From the NCBI GenBank assembly GCA_964504285.1, contig CAZDDZ010000117.1, positions 1-6,930 of the forward strand: a stretch of DNA of 6,930 nt, read 5' to 3'. The notes beneath the pieces are model-generated. The model did not search any database. It was given only the letters and a program-made list of their open reading frames with translations, and was not told the DNA's origin. The DNA comes from Pseudoflavonifractor sp964504285 (GTDB lineage: Bacteria > Bacillota > Clostridia > Oscillospirales > Oscillospiraceae). Within the stretch, counting starts at the first letter, position 1; each line of letters starts with the position of its first letter. The position numbers and the translations under genes were made by a program. Positions 5,843 through 6,930 of this stretch are shown here, piece after piece.

Positions 5843-6526
5843 TTGGTTATCGCGTTTTTGCGCACAATTATATTATATCTGCTTATCATTGCCGGTGTGC
5901 GGCTGATGGGCAAGCGTCAGGTGGGGGAGCTGGAGCCCAGCGAGCTGGTGCTGGCCCTCATTATTGCCGACCTGGCGGCGGTACCTATGCAGGATTTCGG
6001 CATACCGCTCCTCTCGGGCATTATCCCCATCCTTACTCTTTTGTGTATTACCATGATTTTATCGGTACTCACCATGAAAAGTGTCAAGTTTAGGGCTATC
6101 ATCTGTGGAAAACCCAGTATTATTGTGGAAAATGGAAAGCTTCATCAAATTGAGATGAAGAAAAACCGCTTCACCGTGGACGAGCTAATGGAAGAACTGC
6201 GGATGAAGGGTGTTACCGATATTTCCACCGTGAAATACGCCATTTTGGAAACCAGCGGTCAGCTTTCGGTGCTTCCCTTTGCCAATCAACTTCCGGTAAC
6301 GGGGGAGCAGATGAACCTGACCCCGGATGAGCCGGGACTGCCCGTTGTAATTATTAACGACGGCCGTCTGCTTGAGCACAACCTGCGCACCAAGGGTCTC
6401 AATGAAAAGTGGCTGGAAAACTGCTTGAAGGAGCACCGGACAGACTCCTATCAGGACGTATATCTGCTCACGGTGGACGAGCAAAATCGGGTGTACTTTG
6501 TGGCAAAGGATGTGAGAGCGGTATGA
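5843..6526 (+). CDS. DUF421 (YetF-like) membrane protein
   Basis: This is a 227-residue integral membrane protein of the DUF421/YetF family, whose biochemical role is poorly defined. Some Bacillus relatives are spore membrane proteins. Family hallmarks are clear: FLRTIILYLLIIAGVRLMGKRQVGELEPSELV at the start (first helix about 3–19, then the conserved MGKRQ-GEL-PSELV loop at 22–36), helices at about 36–48 and 55–77, and a cytoplasmic α/β domain from about 80 with GKPSIIVENG (89–98) and the typical F-VDELMEELR stretch (110–120). The length is close to B. subtilis YetF. The open frame extends upstream to 5606, but that part runs through the repeat element and is not conserved sequence. The start is set at TTG 5843 by GGGGAGG 7 nt upstream. 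The stop overlaps the next gene as ATGA, suggesting coupled expression and joint function. Confidence 0.9.
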   Translation: MVIAFLRTIILYLLIIAGVRLMGKRQVGELEPSELVLALIIADLAAVPMQDFGIPLLSGIIPILTLLCITMILSVLTMKSVKFRAIICGKPSIIVENGKLHQIEMKKNRFTVDELMEELRMKGVTDISTVKYAILETSGQLSVLPFANQLPVTGEQMNLTPDEPGLPVVIINDGRLLEHNLRTKGLNEKWLENCLKEHRTDSYQDVYLLTVDEQNRVYFVAKDVRAV

Positions 6527-6903
6527 AGAGGCTGTATATCGCTTTGGCTATTCTGGCCGTGGTTTTTGGTGGAACCCTATATAATGCCTACTATTTAAAT
6601 ACCTTTACCTCCGACCTTTCCGCCCTGCTGGAGCGGGCCGAAGCCAGGGCCGAAAGCGGAGACTGGAACGCCAGCCATAAGCTGACCGAGCAAGCTTATG
6701 ACTTTTGGAAAAACAACACCCTCTATCTCCACGTGTTCCTTCGCCACAACAATACCGACGACGTGGAGATGGGCTTCCACGAGGTGCAGGAGTTTATTAA
6801 CATGGAGGAACGTGGAGAGTATTCGGCCGCCAACGCCCGCCTGGTAACTCAAATTGGTCTGCTGTATGAGGCCGAGCAGTTAAGCCTAAAAAATATTTTA
6901 TAA
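6523..6903 (+). CDS. DUF4363-family small membrane-anchored protein
   Basis: This protein has 126 residues. Residues 4–20 (LYIALAILAVVFGGTLY) form one membrane helix or uncleaved signal anchor, followed by a soluble, mainly helical, acidic domain (about 25–126) that should lie outside the cytoplasm. Features such as LLERAEARAESGDW (35–48), A-DFWK (58–63) and the C-terminal E-GEYSAANARLVTQIGLLYEAEQLSLKNIL-type helices fit DUF4363. Genes of that family commonly sit directly after DUF421 genes in Firmicutes. Function is unknown, and no catalytic motif is visible. The start ATG at 6523 overlaps the DUF421 stop, with only a weak purine-rich sequence upstream, so translation is probably coupled. 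The assignment rests on protein pattern plus context, as no profile search could be run. Confidence 0.8.
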   Translation: MKRLYIALAILAVVFGGTLYNAYYLNTFTSDLSALLERAEARAESGDWNASHKLTEQAYDFWKNNTLYLHVFLRHNNTDDVEMGFHEVQEFINMEERGEYSAANARLVTQIGLLYEAEQLSLKNIL

Positions 6904-6910
6904 AAAAAGG

Positions 6911-6930
6911 AACCGGCTATTGAGCCGGTT
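6911..6930. terminator. Terminator hairpin at the window edge, likely bidirectional
   Basis: AACCGGCT (6911–6918) pairs perfectly with AGCCGGTT (6923–6930) across the ATTG loop, 7 bases after the DUF4363 stop. On the plus strand the arm ends in TT at the window edge, and any further T-run is outside. On the minus strand the stem is followed by CCTTTTTTTA (6910 to 6901), so it could also stop transcription arriving from the right. Confidence 0.65.

Overview
The window looks like chromosomal DNA from a moderately GC-rich member of the Firmicutes/Clostridia. My best guess is the Oscillospiraceae/Ruminococcaceae gut lineage, judged from purine-rich AGG-type ribosome binding sites, GTG and TTG starts, the DUF421–DUF4363 gene pair and the general protein flavour. 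No rRNA, marker gene or database search was available to confirm the taxon.

Left half (1–4676). A minus-strand pyrimidine/arginine operon carries carA (4488 to 3379) and then carB (3386 to 90), overlapping by 8 bases. Together they encode the two subunits of glutamine-hydrolysing carbamoyl-phosphate synthetase. CarA releases ammonia from glutamine, and CarB uses it with bicarbonate and two ATP to make carbamoyl phosphate for pyrimidine and arginine synthesis. A well-spaced sigma-A-type promoter lies just upstream of carA and leaves a leader of only about 35 nt. No terminator is visible in the 89 bases after carB, and a purine-rich, SD-like stretch sits at the very edge, so the operon may continue to the left of the window.

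Middle (4608–5842). A membrane-anchored metallophosphoesterase of the YkuE/YaeI type (5540 to 4677, minus strand) lies upstream of carA and ends in a stem-loop that probably terminates it. It is transcribed divergently from the genes on the right. The 302-base divergent intergenic region contains a quasi-palindromic element of about 165 bp with terminal inverted repeats and apparent TA target duplications. This is a MITE-like insertion, and it lies almost against the start of the next gene.

Right (5843–6930). A plus-strand pair encodes a three-helix DUF421 membrane protein (YetF-like, TTG start) and a small single-helix DUF4363 protein. They overlap by ATGA and are followed by a hairpin at the window edge that is likely a bidirectional terminator.

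Most of the window is ordinary housekeeping DNA. I see no convincing undescribed defence or mobile system. The points most worth a second look are the MITE-like element, the proline/alanine-rich inter-half linker in CarB, and the carA leader, where the SD lies in a hairpin loop and a tiny ORF overlaps the GTG start.
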